A DNA stretch of 64,000 nt from Nocardioides albus (GCF_014648255.1 NZ_BMQT01000010.1:186001-250000), one strand, 5' to 3'. Counted from the stretch's first letter, positions 1 to 10,545 are shown. The notes: generated by a model not told the origin, from the sequence alone. Made by a program: numbers and translations.

Positions 1-89
1 AACGGCACCGATGTGATCAGCTCCGCGGCATCCCCGAGATCGGATGGAAGCATCGCGGTCGAGTCGGTCACGATCGCTACCCGGGCCAT
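1..89 (-). CDS. DegV family protein, N-terminal fragment
   Basis: The minus strand from an ATG at 89 reads MARVAIVTDSTAMLPSDLG and stays open to the window edge, so only the first 29 codons are present. VAIVTDSTA..P is the standard opening of DegV-family fatty-acid-binding proteins (FakB-like), which bind a fatty acid acyl chain in a cytoplasmic two-domain fold. The rest of the gene lies outside the window, so domain completeness cannot be judged. The assignment rests on this short motif only. Confidence 0.75.
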   Translation of the reverse strand, partial: MARVAIVTDSTAMLPSDLGDAAELITSVP

Positions 90-252
90 GACCGCAGCCT
101 ATCGGGCCACTCCTACGTGACAGGAGACTGTGCTGAGCCATGAAGTGAGGACCCGTCGTCGCGGACCCTCTGATCCGGCGAAACCGGGCACGGCGGTCCG
201 GCAGAGCCACTACTGTCGATCAGCCCCGTGTCCCTCGCACTCTGGAGGCATC

Positions 253-750
253 ATGCCCCGTACCGTCCGTCGGATCCTCACCCTCCTCGCCGCTCTCGCG
301 GCCGCCCTCACCCTGTACGTCGCGCCACCAGCCTCAGCCGCGACGTTCCTCACCCACTCCCAGGCCACCTCGCAGCTCAGCGCGGCGGGGATCAGCTGGA
401 CCTCGAGCGGTGGGTGCAGCGACCGCAACAACCCCACCTGCACGTCCTTCTCGCAGATCCGGCAGACCACGATCAGCGGCATCAAGACGCTGAAGTCCGC
501 CAGCGGTTGCGCCATCACGATCACCGGTGGCACCGAGACCGGCCACTCGGGCGGCACCTACAGCCACTGGAACGGCTACAAGCTCGACATCTCGAAGGGC
601 ACCTGCATCGGGAACTACATCAAGAACAACTTCACCTACCTGGGCTACGTCTCCGGCTGGGGCTACCAGTACAGGTCCGGCTCGGGGAACCTCTACACCG
701 ACGAGGGCAACCACTGGGACATCCTCTACTACAACTGCGGCGGCTGCTGA
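253..750 (+). CDS. secreted LAS/M15-type zinc peptidase-like protein
   Basis: The 165-residue product starts at the ATG at 253, which has GGAGG 4 bases upstream; an earlier in-frame start at 130 has no ribosome site and would bury the signal peptide. Residues 1-30 are a Sec signal peptide (basic MPRTVRR, hydrophobic core, ASA-A cleavage site). The mature part has six cysteines, probably disulfide-bonded. Residues 104-112 (SHWNGYKLD) fit the S-x-H-x-x-G-x-A-x-D zinc motif spacing of M15/LAS peptidases (H105, D112), and residues 151-155 (EGNHW) fit the E-x-x-H motif (E151, H154). Known family members cut D-Ala or peptide cross-links in peptidoglycan. Activity is inferred from motifs; overall similarity to characterised enzymes is low. 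It stands alone and ends in a strong hairpin. Confidence 0.6.
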   Translation: MPRTVRRILTLLAALAAALTLYVAPPASAATFLTHSQATSQLSAAGISWTSSGGCSDRNNPTCTSFSQIRQTTISGIKTLKSASGCAITITGGTETGHSGGTYSHWNGYKLDISKGTCIGNYIKNNFTYLGYVSGWGYQYRSGSGNLYTDEGNHWDILYYNCGGC

Positions 751-769
751 CCCCAGCGGCACCTAAAAG

Positions 770-820
770 GACCCTAGGAGTGCCACTCACGGATATACCG
801 TGACTGGCACTCCTAGGGTC
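770..820. terminator. bidirectional hairpin terminator
   Basis: A 16-bp perfect outer stem (770-785 with 805-820, core CCCTAGGAGTGCCA) encloses a second TCACGG/CCGTGA stem with an ATATA loop. It lies between two convergent genes, the secreted peptidase and leuS, with no U-tract, as is common for actinobacterial terminators. Confidence 0.8.
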
Positions 821-835
821 AGGAGCAGGCAGTCG

Positions 836-3319
<2,484 letters not shown>

Positions 3320-3355
3320 TGGTCTTTCGTCCTTGTCGAGTGTCGTGCGTCAAGA

Positions 3356-3463
3356 CTGCTTCTGGAATAAGCCCTACAAATGAGAAGGGCCCCTCACATG
3401 GAGGGGTGGCCGCGTGACCGGGGTGTGTCCCTCAGGGTCAGCGCGGCTGCCTAAGAAGCAGGA
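3356..3463 (-). promoter_or_regulatory. leuS attenuator region
   Basis: In the leuS leader RNA, the Leu codons of the leader peptide (CTGCTTCT, plus-strand 3454-3461) are exactly complementary to AGAAGCAG further downstream (plus-strand 3356-3363). Between them is a compact hairpin CCCCTC-loop-GAGGGG (3390-3406) followed by CCCTTCTCATTT, a weak U-rich tail. A ribosome stalled at Leu codons would block the long-range pairing and change which hairpin forms. Classical attenuators have been predicted before leuS in some Streptomyces. The switching model here is inferred from complementarity and has not been folded computationally. Confidence 0.6.
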
Positions 3464-3476
3464 CCGACATCTGCAT
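3438..3476 (-). CDS. leuS leader peptide
   Basis: A 12-codon frame reads MQMSVLLLRQPR and stop. Three consecutive Leu codons are CTG, CTT, CTT; CTT is rare in a genome this GC-rich, so the run would stall ribosomes when charged tRNA-Leu is low. A purine-rich GGGA lies just upstream of the ATG; an internal ATG two codons later is an alternative start. The frame ends 118 bases before leuS and precedes the attenuator hairpin. It is too short to be a functional protein and is best read as a sensor of leucyl-tRNA. Confidence 0.65.
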   Translation of the reverse strand: MQMSVLLLRQPR

Positions 3477-3767
3477 GGTCCCAGGGTAGCCGACCACCGC
3501 CGCCGTCGTCATTCGCAGTGCTGCCATACCGCTGCCATACCGCTGCCGCGGGCGACGGTGACAGGGTCGAAGTCCTCTAGAAAGAGGTTTCGATACCCCA
3601 TGAGTTCCGCCCTGCAGATCGACCGACAGAAAATAGGCTCAGAGGGACCTTCACCTATTGCGACCCCGTCTCCGAGCGTGCCAAACTGGCGGCGCTCCGC
3701 TGCTCGTGATGTCGGTCGTGAATGAGGACCCCCCCATCTCATCCAAGGAACGCTCCGAGCAGCGGAG
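3477..3767. other. non-coding interval upstream of leuS
   Basis: No convincing gene. Open frames on both strands here have no ribosome site or recognisable protein. The stretch contains a short tandem GCTGCCATACC duplicated at about 3521-3543 and probably carries the leuS promoter, but no clear -35/-10 pair could be chosen. Confidence 0.5.
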
Positions 3768-3819
3768 TCCAATACTTTGAGGCCCGACGACGAAGTCGTT
3801 CGGGCCTCAAAGTATTGGA
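3768..3819. terminator. long hairpin terminator
   Basis: A 20-bp perfect stem (3768-3787 with 3800-3819, TCCAATACTTTGAGGCCCGA) is extended by CGAC/GTCG around a GAA loop. It follows the lipoate ligase-like gene on the minus strand and separates it from the leuS leader. Confidence 0.8.
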
Positions 3820-3898
3820 GATCGAGCTAGCGCAGCGGCTGAGCCTGCGAAGCCGCGAAGCGGGTCGAGATCCGGTCGTACGTGGAACAGCACCACGC

Positions 3899-4942
3899 CT
3901 AGGGCACTCTCGCCCGCCAGGCCGGGGTCCCGTGCTTGCTCTCGACCAGCGCCGCGGCCTCGTCGATCGTGGCCTGATCGAGCCCGACGTACGCCGCCCC
4001 GAAGCTCTGCTCGAACTCGGCCAGCAGCGCGTCGATGACCTTCTCACGGCTCAGCCCGGTCTGCGAACGGATCGGGTCGACCCGCTTGGCTGCGCTCTTG
4101 GTGCCCTTGTCGGACATCTTCTCCCGGCCGATCCGGAGCACCTCGAGCATCTTGTCCGCGTCGATGTCGTAGGCCATCGTGACGTGGTGCAGGACGCCGC
4201 CGGGGATCCGCTTCTGCGCGGCGCCGGCGATCTTGCCGACCGGCGAGGCGATGTCGTTGAGACCGGCGTAGGCGGCCTCGATCCCGACGCTGCGCAGACC
4301 ACGGAGCACCCACTCGTCGAGGAACGCGTAGGAGTCCTGGAAGGACATGCCGGCCACGAGCGTGTCGGGGACGGCGAGGCTGTAGGTGATCGTGTTGCCC
4401 GGCTCGATGAACATGGCGCCGCCGCCCGAGACGCGGCGTACGACCTCGATGCCGTGCCGCTCGGCGGCTGCCTCGTCGACCTCGTTGGAGAGCGACTGGT
4501 AGCTGCCGATGACGACCGCACTGCTGGCCCAGTCCCAGAACCTCAGGCTGGGGGCACGGCGGCCCTCGGCGACCTGGCGGACGATGACCTCGTCGAGGGC
4601 CATCTGCATCGGCGGCCCGAGCGGCCCGGTCTCCATGATCTCGAGCTCGAGGTCGTCCCAGGTCGTCGCCCGGCCAAGCGCCCGCAGCACGGTCAGGGCG
4701 ATGTCGCGGGTCCCGAAGCCGACCAGCTCGGCACCACGGGCGGCGGTGTCGAGGACCGCGGTCAGATGGTCGAGGGACACGTCGGCCGGCTGCCCCTCCA
4801 GCGCAGCGGTCAACCACCCGAGCGCCTCGTCGGGTTCCAGGAAGAAGTCGCCCGAGAGGACGATGTCGATGATCTTGTCCGCGGAGACGGTGGCGTCGAC
4901 GACGACCAGCTTGCCGCCGCGTACCTTCCGCTCGCCATGCAC
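3899..4942 (-). CDS. lplA: lipoate-protein ligase A family protein
   Basis: 347 residues from the GTG at 4942 (VHGERKVRGGKL). The N-terminal 85 residues resemble the LplA accessory (C-terminal-type) domain placed first, and the rest is a biotin/lipoate transferase fold. Key motifs visible are RRVSGGGAMF followed by NTITYSL (lipoyl-AMP pocket) and the lysine-bearing SPVGKIAGAAQ, both diagnostic of the family. It probably attaches lipoate or octanoate to E2/GcvH proteins in the cytoplasm. Upstream in-frame codons to 5059 derive from a short repeat (VTPRP units) and are not considered part of the protein. It lies downstream of a SAM-riboswitch-controlled class V aminotransferase on the same strand, with a repeat cluster in the 173-base gap, so co-transcription is possible but unproven. 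Confidence 0.85.
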   Translation of the reverse strand: MHGERKVRGGKLVVVDATVSADKIIDIVLSGDFFLEPDEALGWLTAALEGQPADVSLDHLTAVLDTAARGAELVGFGTRDIALTVLRALGRATTWDDLELEIMETGPLGPPMQMALDEVIVRQVAEGRRAPSLRFWDWASSAVVIGSYQSLSNEVDEAAAERHGIEVVRRVSGGGAMFIEPGNTITYSLAVPDTLVAGMSFQDSYAFLDEWVLRGLRSVGIEAAYAGLNDIASPVGKIAGAAQKRIPGGVLHHVTMAYDIDADKMLEVLRIGREKMSDKGTKSAAKRVDPIRSQTGLSREKVIDALLAEFEQSFGAAYVGLDQATIDEAAALVESKHGTPAWRARVP

Positions 4943-4990
4943 TCGTTCGCTCACACTCGCATAACACCTCGAGCACGTCGATTCATCCCC

Positions 4991-5107
4991 TGGCCGAGGC
5001 GTCACCCGCGCCGGCCGAGGCGTCACTCCGGTCGGCCGAGGCGTCACCGCGATGCCCACTCGACCGACCGGAGTGACGCTTCGGCCGACCTACCTGACGC
5101 CTCGGCA
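4991..5107. repeat. GTGACGCCTCGGCCGA-type repeat cluster
   Basis: Three copies of GGCCGAGGCGTCAC in one orientation are followed by two in the other (GTGACGCTTCGGCCGA and CTGACGCCTCGGCA), so the cluster can form a hairpin. The same unit recurs at 62270-62515 inside a coding gene. It sits between two same-strand genes and could act as a transcript-stability or termination structure. Confidence 0.75.
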
Positions 5108-5115
5108 GGGGGCGG

Positions 5116-6435
5116 TCAGACGGCGGCGCCGCAGGACCCGGCGGTGTCGGCCAAGCGGGTCAGACCGACCGGTCCGACGAGCGGGCGCGGGTCCTCGGCG
5201 AGCGTCCAGGCGCCGTCGACGAGGACGTAGTCGCCCCGGACGTCACCCTCGAGAAGAGAACGTACGCCGGCCACCAGCCGGTCCACGTCGGCGACCGAGG
5301 TGCCGATGCCGATGCTCGCGCGGACCGCGCCGCCGGTGAGCCCGAGGCGCTTGAGGAGCGGCTGGGCACAGAACCGGCCGTCGCGTACGCCCAGGCCGTG
5401 CTCGGCGGAGAGATAGGCCGCCACCCGACCGGGCTCGATGCCGTCGACCGTGAACGTCACCACCCCGACCGGCTCCTCGGAATCGGGCCAGAGCCGTAGG
5501 ACGTCGATACCGGAGAGCGCGGACAGACCGGCCACCAGACGCCCCCGCAGCGACGCCTCGTGGCGGTCCAGCTCGGCGGGATCGAGGCCGCCGAGGGTCG
5601 TACAGGCAGCGGCCAGTGCGGCGGCGCCGATGACGTTCGGCGAGCCACCCTCGTGGCGGGCGGGGGCGGGCTGCCACGAGGTCTCCCCCACCTCGACATC
5701 ATCGACCGCCCCTCCCCCGGCGAGGTAGGGCGTGCCGACGTCGAGCCAGTCACGGCGCCCGACCAGGGCACCCGCGCCGTACGGGGCATAGAGCTTGTGG
5801 CCGGAGAACGCGACGTAGTCGGCACCCGTCGCGGCCAGCGAGAAGCGCCGGTGGGCGAGCAGCTGGGCACCGTCGACGAAGACGCGGGCGCCGTGGGCGT
5901 GGGCGAGGGTGACGATCTCGCCGACCGGAAGCGCCTCGCCGGTGACGTTCGAGGCTCCGGTGACGGCCACCAGCGCGAAGTCGCCTCGGACCAGCTCCCT
6001 CGCGAGGGCATCGATGGTGCCGGCAAGGGTCTCGCGGCCGGTGACCACGGTCACGCCGGCCTCGACGCGGTGCCACGGCAGCAGGTTGGCGTGGTGCTCG
6101 ATGTCGAGGACGAGCGCCCGGCCGGGTACGCAGCCGGCCAGCAGGTTCACCGCGTCGGTGGTGTTGCGGGTGATGACGCTGACGTCGTCCTCGCGGGCGC
6201 CGACATAGGCGCCGATGGTCGCGCGCGACTCCTCGTAGAGGGCGGTCGAGACCTGGGACAGGTAACCGGCACCACGATGCACCGAGGCGTACCAGGGCAG
6301 GACCTCGGCCACCCGGTCGGCGACGCTCTGCAGCGCCGGCGCCGACGCCGCGACGTCGAGGTTCGCGTACGTCGTGGTGCTGCCGTCCAGCAACGGGACC
6401 TGGGTGGTCGAACCGACGAGCGGAAGCAGGGACAT
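5116..6435 (-). CDS. class V aminotransferase, cysteine desulfurase-like
   Basis: PLP-dependent fold-type I enzyme of 439 residues. The ATG at 6435 is preferred because the longer frame to 6564 runs through a riboswitch. The PLP-binding lysine is K214 (AFSGHKLYAPYG), with D188 in FVDGAQ and H115-H116 in DIEHHANLLPW, as in NifS/CsdA-like enzymes. The C-terminal part contains RDGRFCAQPLL, with a cysteine in the position used by desulfurases, and GGAVRASIGIGTS. The substrate is unknown; members of this subgroup under actinobacterial SAM riboswitches are generally annotated only as class V aminotransferases. SAM control suggests a role in sulfur or methionine metabolism. C-terminal residues 400-439 (GDYVLVDGAWTL) are an extra tail. 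Confidence 0.85.
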   Translation of the reverse strand: MSLLPLVGSTTQVPLLDGSTTTYANLDVAASAPALQSVADRVAEVLPWYASVHRGAGYLSQVSTALYEESRATIGAYVGAREDDVSVITRNTTDAVNLLAGCVPGRALVLDIEHHANLLPWHRVEAGVTVVTGRETLAGTIDALARELVRGDFALVAVTGASNVTGEALPVGEIVTLAHAHGARVFVDGAQLLAHRRFSLAATGADYVAFSGHKLYAPYGAGALVGRRDWLDVGTPYLAGGGAVDDVEVGETSWQPAPARHEGGSPNVIGAAALAAACTTLGGLDPAELDRHEASLRGRLVAGLSALSGIDVLRLWPDSEEPVGVVTFTVDGIEPGRVAAYLSAEHGLGVRDGRFCAQPLLKRLGLTGGAVRASIGIGTSVADVDRLVAGVRSLLEGDVRGDYVLVDGAWTLAEDPRPLVGPVGLTRLADTAGSCGAAV

Positions 6436-6515
6436 GGGGGCACCCTTCGGGTCATGACTTCCCCAGGGCTGCCCGGCGAAGTACGCGCTTGCCCACGCCA
6501 CCTCGGCGAGGGCCT

Positions 6516-6593
6516 GGTCGTCACCCGGAGCACCCCACCGCGTAGGAGGGTTGCCCGCCAGCAAGCCGGGGCTTCGCGCTGGCAGTCGTGACC
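6516..6593 (-). promoter_or_regulatory. SAM riboswitch (SAM-I/IV variant type)
   Basis: Read on the minus strand, the element opens with GGTCACGACTGCCAGCG and closes with GGGTGACGACC, giving the P1 helix GGTC/GACC. The core contains CTTGCTGGCGGGCAACCCTCC and CGGTGGGGTGCTCCGGGTG, the arrangement typical of actinobacterial SAM-I/IV-variant aptamers. It ends 80 bases before the aminotransferase ATG. A GGGG/CCCC pairing next to the start (CTGGGG ... TGCCCCC) could hide the ribosome site when SAM binds. The class was recognised by eye, without a covariance model. Confidence 0.82.
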
Positions 6594-6685
6594 GTGCCCA
6601 AAGCGTGCCGGAGACAGTCCCCTCCTGCCAAATCCGATCTCATTAAATGGACGCGTATCTCATATGACAGACAGATGCAGTCGGG

Positions 6686-9163
6686 TCAGTCGTCGTGCTT
6701 CCTGCGGTCGTCGCGGCCCTTGTCATCGCCACAGGCGCCGAAGAACTCAGCGATGGGGTCGCACTCCTTGTCCTCCTCCGGCGGCGGCGGAGGAGCGATC
6801 AGCTGCTCCTCGTGACCGGACTCGGGATCCTGCCCGTCGACATAGACCGGCTCGGGGAAGCTCTCGGCCTCCTTGCCCTCCATGGCCTTCGCCATGATCG
6901 CCGCCCAGGTCTCGGTCGGATAGTCGGCGCCGAAATAGGACGGCATCCAGCCGCCGTCGAGCTTCCCCTCGCCGTTGCCGCGCGAGTAGCGGACGGCGGT
7001 GGCGACCTGCGGAGTGAACCCGGCGAACCACGACGTGCACACATGCTGCGACCCACCACAGGTGGCGGTGCCGGTCTTGCCGGCCACGGGATGACCGATG
7101 CTCTGGGCCTTCTGGCCCGAGCCGCTCTGCACCACACCCTGCATCGCATACGTCACGTCGGCAGCGATGTCCTCGGACATCGCGTGCCGGCCGTTCTTCG
7201 TGCCGTTCCAGCTGTAGAGGACGTTGCCGGCCCGGTCGCGCACCTTCTTCACCACGTGCACGTCGTGGCGATAGCCGCCGTTGGCGATCGTGGCGTAGGC
7301 GTTGGCCAGGTTGATCGGGCTGACGTTGGCCCGGCCGAGCGCGATCCGGTCGTCGGTCTTGTGGTCGAAGTCGGTGGTGGTGCTGGGGATGCCCGGGAAC
7401 TTCGGGTTCGGCTTCGCCGGTGCGAGACCGGCAGCGACCGCGGTGTCGTAGATCGCCTTGCGGCCCGCCTGGGGGCCTCCCATCGACTCGGTCATGTCGA
7501 TGTAGGCCGTGTTCACCGACTGCTCCATCGCCTTGAGCATGGTGATGTGCTGGCCGTAGTCCATGCCGTCGGCGACCCCGGCCTGCTCGCCCTCGTTGAC
7601 CACCTCGGAGCCCGCGTAGGTCGTGAACGGCGAGTCACCCGCCCAGGTCGACTTCAGCGAGTAGCCCTTCTCGATCGCGGCGGCGGTGGCGAAGACCTTC
7701 ATCGTCGACCCCGCGTGACCGCCGGTCGCGGCCCAGTTGTGCTGGCTGTCGAGATAGTCCTGGCCGCCGTAGAAGCCGAGCAGCGCACCGGACTCGACGT
7801 CGACCGACGCCGTCGCCACGTGCAGGGCGTTCTTCTGCTCGGGGTCGCCCGGGACGTACGCCTTCCGGTTCTTCGGCTTCACGGTCTTGGCGGCGCTCGC
7901 CGACGCCTTCATCACCTTCGGCGAGAGCGTCGCGGTGATCCTCAGGCCGCCGCTGTCGATCTTCTCCTCGGTGAACAGCGGCTTGCCGTCGGCGCCCTTC
8001 AGGCCGAGCAGCTCGGCCTTGATCATGGTCAGCGCGTGGCCGCGCTGGCCGCCCAGCCGGCTCGGCACCGTCTTCGCGGGGAACTTCGGCAGCGCGTCCT
8101 TCACCTTGTCGGCCTCAACCTGTTTCAGATAGCCGAGGGCGACCATGCCGGAGAGGACGTACTGGTAGCGGCCGAGCAGCTTCTCCTCGCCGCGGAACTT
8201 GGAGCTGGCAGGGTCGAAGCCGGCCGGGTTGTTGAGGATCGCCGCCAACGCCGCCGTGTCCGACAACGACAGGTCCTTCGTGGGCTTTGCGAAATAGGCC
8301 TTCGCCGCAGCCTCGATGCCGTAGGCACCGCGGTTGAAGTAGATCGTGTTGAGGTAGTCGGTGAGGATCTGGTCCTTGCTCTTCTGCCTGGTCAGCTTCA
8401 GAGCGATGACCGCTTCCTTCAGCTTGCGCGAGTAGGACCGCTCGGCGCTCAGGTAGTAGTTCTTGACGTACTGCTGGGTGATCGTGGACGCGCCGCCCGA
8501 GGTGCCCTCGGTGGTGTTCGAGAAGGCGGCTCGCAGGATGCCCTTGACGTCGACGCCGCTGTTCTCGTAGAACGTACGGTCCTCGGCTGCGACCACGGCG
8601 TGCTTGACCATCTCCGGGATCTCGTCTGCCTCGAGCTTGATCCGGTTCTGGTCGCCGTCCTGGTAGCGGCCGAGCTCGGTCTTGCCGTTGCTGTAGTAGA
8701 CGAACGAGGTCTCGACCTCGAACTCGGCGTTGGGGTCCGGCACCTGGATCCGGTTGTACGCCACGATCGCCGTCACCGACCCGATCAGCGCGAGCGCCAG
8801 GAAACCGACCAGCGCCACCTTCGCCGAGAGCTTTGCCCAGCGCCGCCAGGTCGCCGACTTTGGGCCCTTCGATCCCGAGCTCCCCGATTCGGATCGCTTG
8901 GCCGCAGCGTCGCGGGCCTCGGCCAGCTTCTCGGCCGCCCAGACCTTGGCGGGCTCGACCTTGGCGAACCAGGCCCGAGCCGCGGACGGCTTGGGCTCCG
9001 CACGGCGCGCTCCCGGCCTGCTGGCGGTTGTCACCGGCGACGAACCGGACGATGGCGGGCCGGCCGGGATCCGAGGGGCAGGAGGTGGTGGCGGCCGCCA
9101 CGACGGTGGTGGCCCGGTGGGACCGTTCGGACGCTCTGCGCTCCGCTGTTCCATGGCTCCCAC
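6686..9163 (-). CDS. class A penicillin-binding protein (transglycosylase/transpeptidase)
   Basis: 825 residues. It polymerises glycan strands and cross-links peptidoglycan outside the membrane. A proline-rich cytoplasmic tail (1-110) is followed by one membrane segment (115-137), a GT51 transglycosylase domain with catalytic E194 in AAEDRTFYE, and a transpeptidase domain with S486-x-x-K489 (GSTMK), SVN at 549-551 and KTGTA at 696-700. The C-terminus is an acidic/charged tail with CDPIAEFFGACGDD and no PASTA repeat. The GTG at 9163 is given as start; an ATG at 9154 is possible, but GGGAG then lies only two bases upstream. A Ser/Thr kinase gene lies 92 bases upstream on the same strand, and the long cytoplasmic tail is a plausible kinase target. 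Confidence 0.95.
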   Translation of the reverse strand: MGAMEQRSAERPNGPTGPPPSWRPPPPPAPRIPAGPPSSGSSPVTTASRPGARRAEPKPSAARAWFAKVEPAKVWAAEKLAEARDAAAKRSESGSSGSKGPKSATWRRWAKLSAKVALVGFLALALIGSVTAIVAYNRIQVPDPNAEFEVETSFVYYSNGKTELGRYQDGDQNRIKLEADEIPEMVKHAVVAAEDRTFYENSGVDVKGILRAAFSNTTEGTSGGASTITQQYVKNYYLSAERSYSRKLKEAVIALKLTRQKSKDQILTDYLNTIYFNRGAYGIEAAAKAYFAKPTKDLSLSDTAALAAILNNPAGFDPASSKFRGEEKLLGRYQYVLSGMVALGYLKQVEADKVKDALPKFPAKTVPSRLGGQRGHALTMIKAELLGLKGADGKPLFTEEKIDSGGLRITATLSPKVMKASASAAKTVKPKNRKAYVPGDPEQKNALHVATASVDVESGALLGFYGGQDYLDSQHNWAATGGHAGSTMKVFATAAAIEKGYSLKSTWAGDSPFTTYAGSEVVNEGEQAGVADGMDYGQHITMLKAMEQSVNTAYIDMTESMGGPQAGRKAIYDTAVAAGLAPAKPNPKFPGIPSTTTDFDHKTDDRIALGRANVSPINLANAYATIANGGYRHDVHVVKKVRDRAGNVLYSWNGTKNGRHAMSEDIAADVTYAMQGVVQSGSGQKAQSIGHPVAGKTGTATCGGSQHVCTSWFAGFTPQVATAVRYSRGNGEGKLDGGWMPSYFGADYPTETWAAIMAKAMEGKEAESFPEPVYVDGQDPESGHEEQLIAPPPPPEEDKECDPIAEFFGACGDDKGRDDRRKHDD

Positions 9164-9255
9164 TCGAGATCGACGTCAGATTCCCTCCCGCGTATCGCGA
9201 GAGGCCCGAGACGGCGGCCGTTGATCCTACCGGGGCCGGTATGCCGGGAACAGGG

Positions 9256-10353
9256 CTACCCACCAAGAGGGGCCATCGTGCCGCCCCTCGGGTCGTCGTC
9301 GGGCGGCTCGGCGTCGCTCGGCTCTCCCGGCTCGAGCGCGGCCAGCAGCACCAGGAACACCACCACCATGGCCGTTGCCGCGATCACGAGGCGCGGATGC
9401 ACGCTTCGCTCGAAGCCGTGCGCCCGCAGCGGAGCGGGTAGCCGGGCTCGGGCCGGAGCCTTGGGTACGACCGGGCGTACGTCCTGGGGCGAACGCCAGA
9501 CGACGGTCGCCGGCCCCCGGCCGGCGTGAATGTCGTGCAGCGCCTGACGAACGTGGGCCATGGTCGGGCGCTGCTCGGGGTCTCGCACCAGCATCGTCGC
9601 GATCAGCCCATCGAGCGGTCCGGGGACGTCGACGAGCTCACTGACACGAGGAGCGTTGGCGTTGAGCCTCTGCACGACCAGCTCCAGCCGGCTCTCACCC
9701 AGGAACACCCAGCGTCCGGTGAGCATCTCGAAGAGTACGCATCCGAGGCTGTAGACGTCGCTGGCCCGATCGACCACACCGCCGGCGGCCTGCTCGGGAG
9801 ACATGTACGCAGCAGTGCCCACCGCCTGGCCGGCGGCGGTGAGGCGCCTGTCGGTCACGCCGAGACGCCAGGCGACCCCGAAATCGAGGACCTTGAGCCG
9901 TCCCTGGGAGTCGAACATGAGGTTGGCCGGCTTGATGTCGCGGTGCACGATCCCGGCCCGGTGTGCGGCAGCCAGCCCGGCGGCGACCTGGTCACCGATC
10001 TGCACGGACGTACGGACATCGAGACGCCGATGCCGGGCGAGCCGCTGGTAGAGACTCGGCCCGACGAGCAGCTCCATCACCAGATAGAGCACGTCACGGT
10101 CGGGGCACCCACCGACGCCGGCGTCGTAGACCTTGGCGACGTGGTCGTGGTCGATGCACGCCTGGGCGCGCGCTTCGAGCATGAACCTGGCGACGGTCTC
10201 ATCGTCGCCTCTGTCGAGCAGTTTGATCGCAACCGATCGCTGCAGGAGCTCGTCTCGACCGCGCCAGACCTCGCCCATCCCACCGCTGCCGAGCGGCTCG
10301 ATGAGTAGGTAGCGGTCGGCGATCACCTGCTGTCTTATGGCGCCCTCTGCCAC
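9256..10353 (-). CDS. membrane Ser/Thr protein kinase
   Basis: 365 residues from the GTG at 10353, which has GGGAG six bases upstream. The N-terminal Hanks-type kinase domain shows the glycine loop GSGGMGEVW, the ATP lysine in VAIKLL, HRDIKPANLMFD (catalytic Asp), DFGVAW and MSPEQA. A single membrane helix near residues 326-345 (LVIAATAMVVVFLVLLAAL) leaves only a short, acidic extracellular tail without PASTA or sensor domain. This type is common in actinobacteria and controls cell wall synthesis and division. It lies upstream of the PBP gene. Ligand and targets are unknown. Confidence 0.93.
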   Translation of the reverse strand: MAEGAIRQQVIADRYLLIEPLGSGGMGEVWRGRDELLQRSVAIKLLDRGDDETVARFMLEARAQACIDHDHVAKVYDAGVGGCPDRDVLYLVMELLVGPSLYQRLARHRRLDVRTSVQIGDQVAAGLAAAHRAGIVHRDIKPANLMFDSQGRLKVLDFGVAWRLGVTDRRLTAAGQAVGTAAYMSPEQAAGGVVDRASDVYSLGCVLFEMLTGRWVFLGESRLELVVQRLNANAPRVSELVDVPGPLDGLIATMLVRDPEQRPTMAHVRQALHDIHAGRGPATVVWRSPQDVRPVVPKAPARARLPAPLRAHGFERSVHPRLVIAATAMVVVFLVLLAALEPGEPSDAEPPDDDPRGGTMAPLGG

Positions 10354-10511
10354 GGCGGTCTCCCTCACCCGAGTGCCTCGCCAGGGCGAACAAGTATGTG
10401 TAGGGCGCCGTTGACGCGGCAACTTCAATTGAGCGAGTCCAGCGAAACCGTGACAAAGGTCCCAGAGCATCCGGATCAAGAAGTCGAGGGCCGTGCCGGG
10501 TCGGACAGAGG

Positions 10512-10545
10512 GCCGGGGCCGATCTCCTACGAGATCGGCCCCGGC
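10512..10545. terminator. katG terminator
   Basis: A 15-bp perfect stem (GCCGGGGCCGATCTC with GAGATCGGCCCCGGC) closes a CTAC loop just past the katG stop codon on the minus strand. It also insulates katG from the downstream kinase gene. Confidence 0.82.

Noticed and set aside
3414..3772. Small genes in the leuS upstream interval (frames of 103 and 87 codons on opposite strands)
   Set aside because: No ribosome site, poor codon character, and the plus-strand frame overlaps the attenuator and leader peptide; treated as non-coding.
4943..5059. N-terminal extension of the lipoate ligase-like gene
   Set aside because: It consists of translated GTGACG/GGCCGA repeat units (VTPRP motifs), with a weak start; the conserved protein begins after the GTG at 4942.
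6436..6564. Upstream start for the class V aminotransferase
   Set aside because: The extension lies in the SAM riboswitch and its linker; the conserved protein begins at the ATG at 6435.
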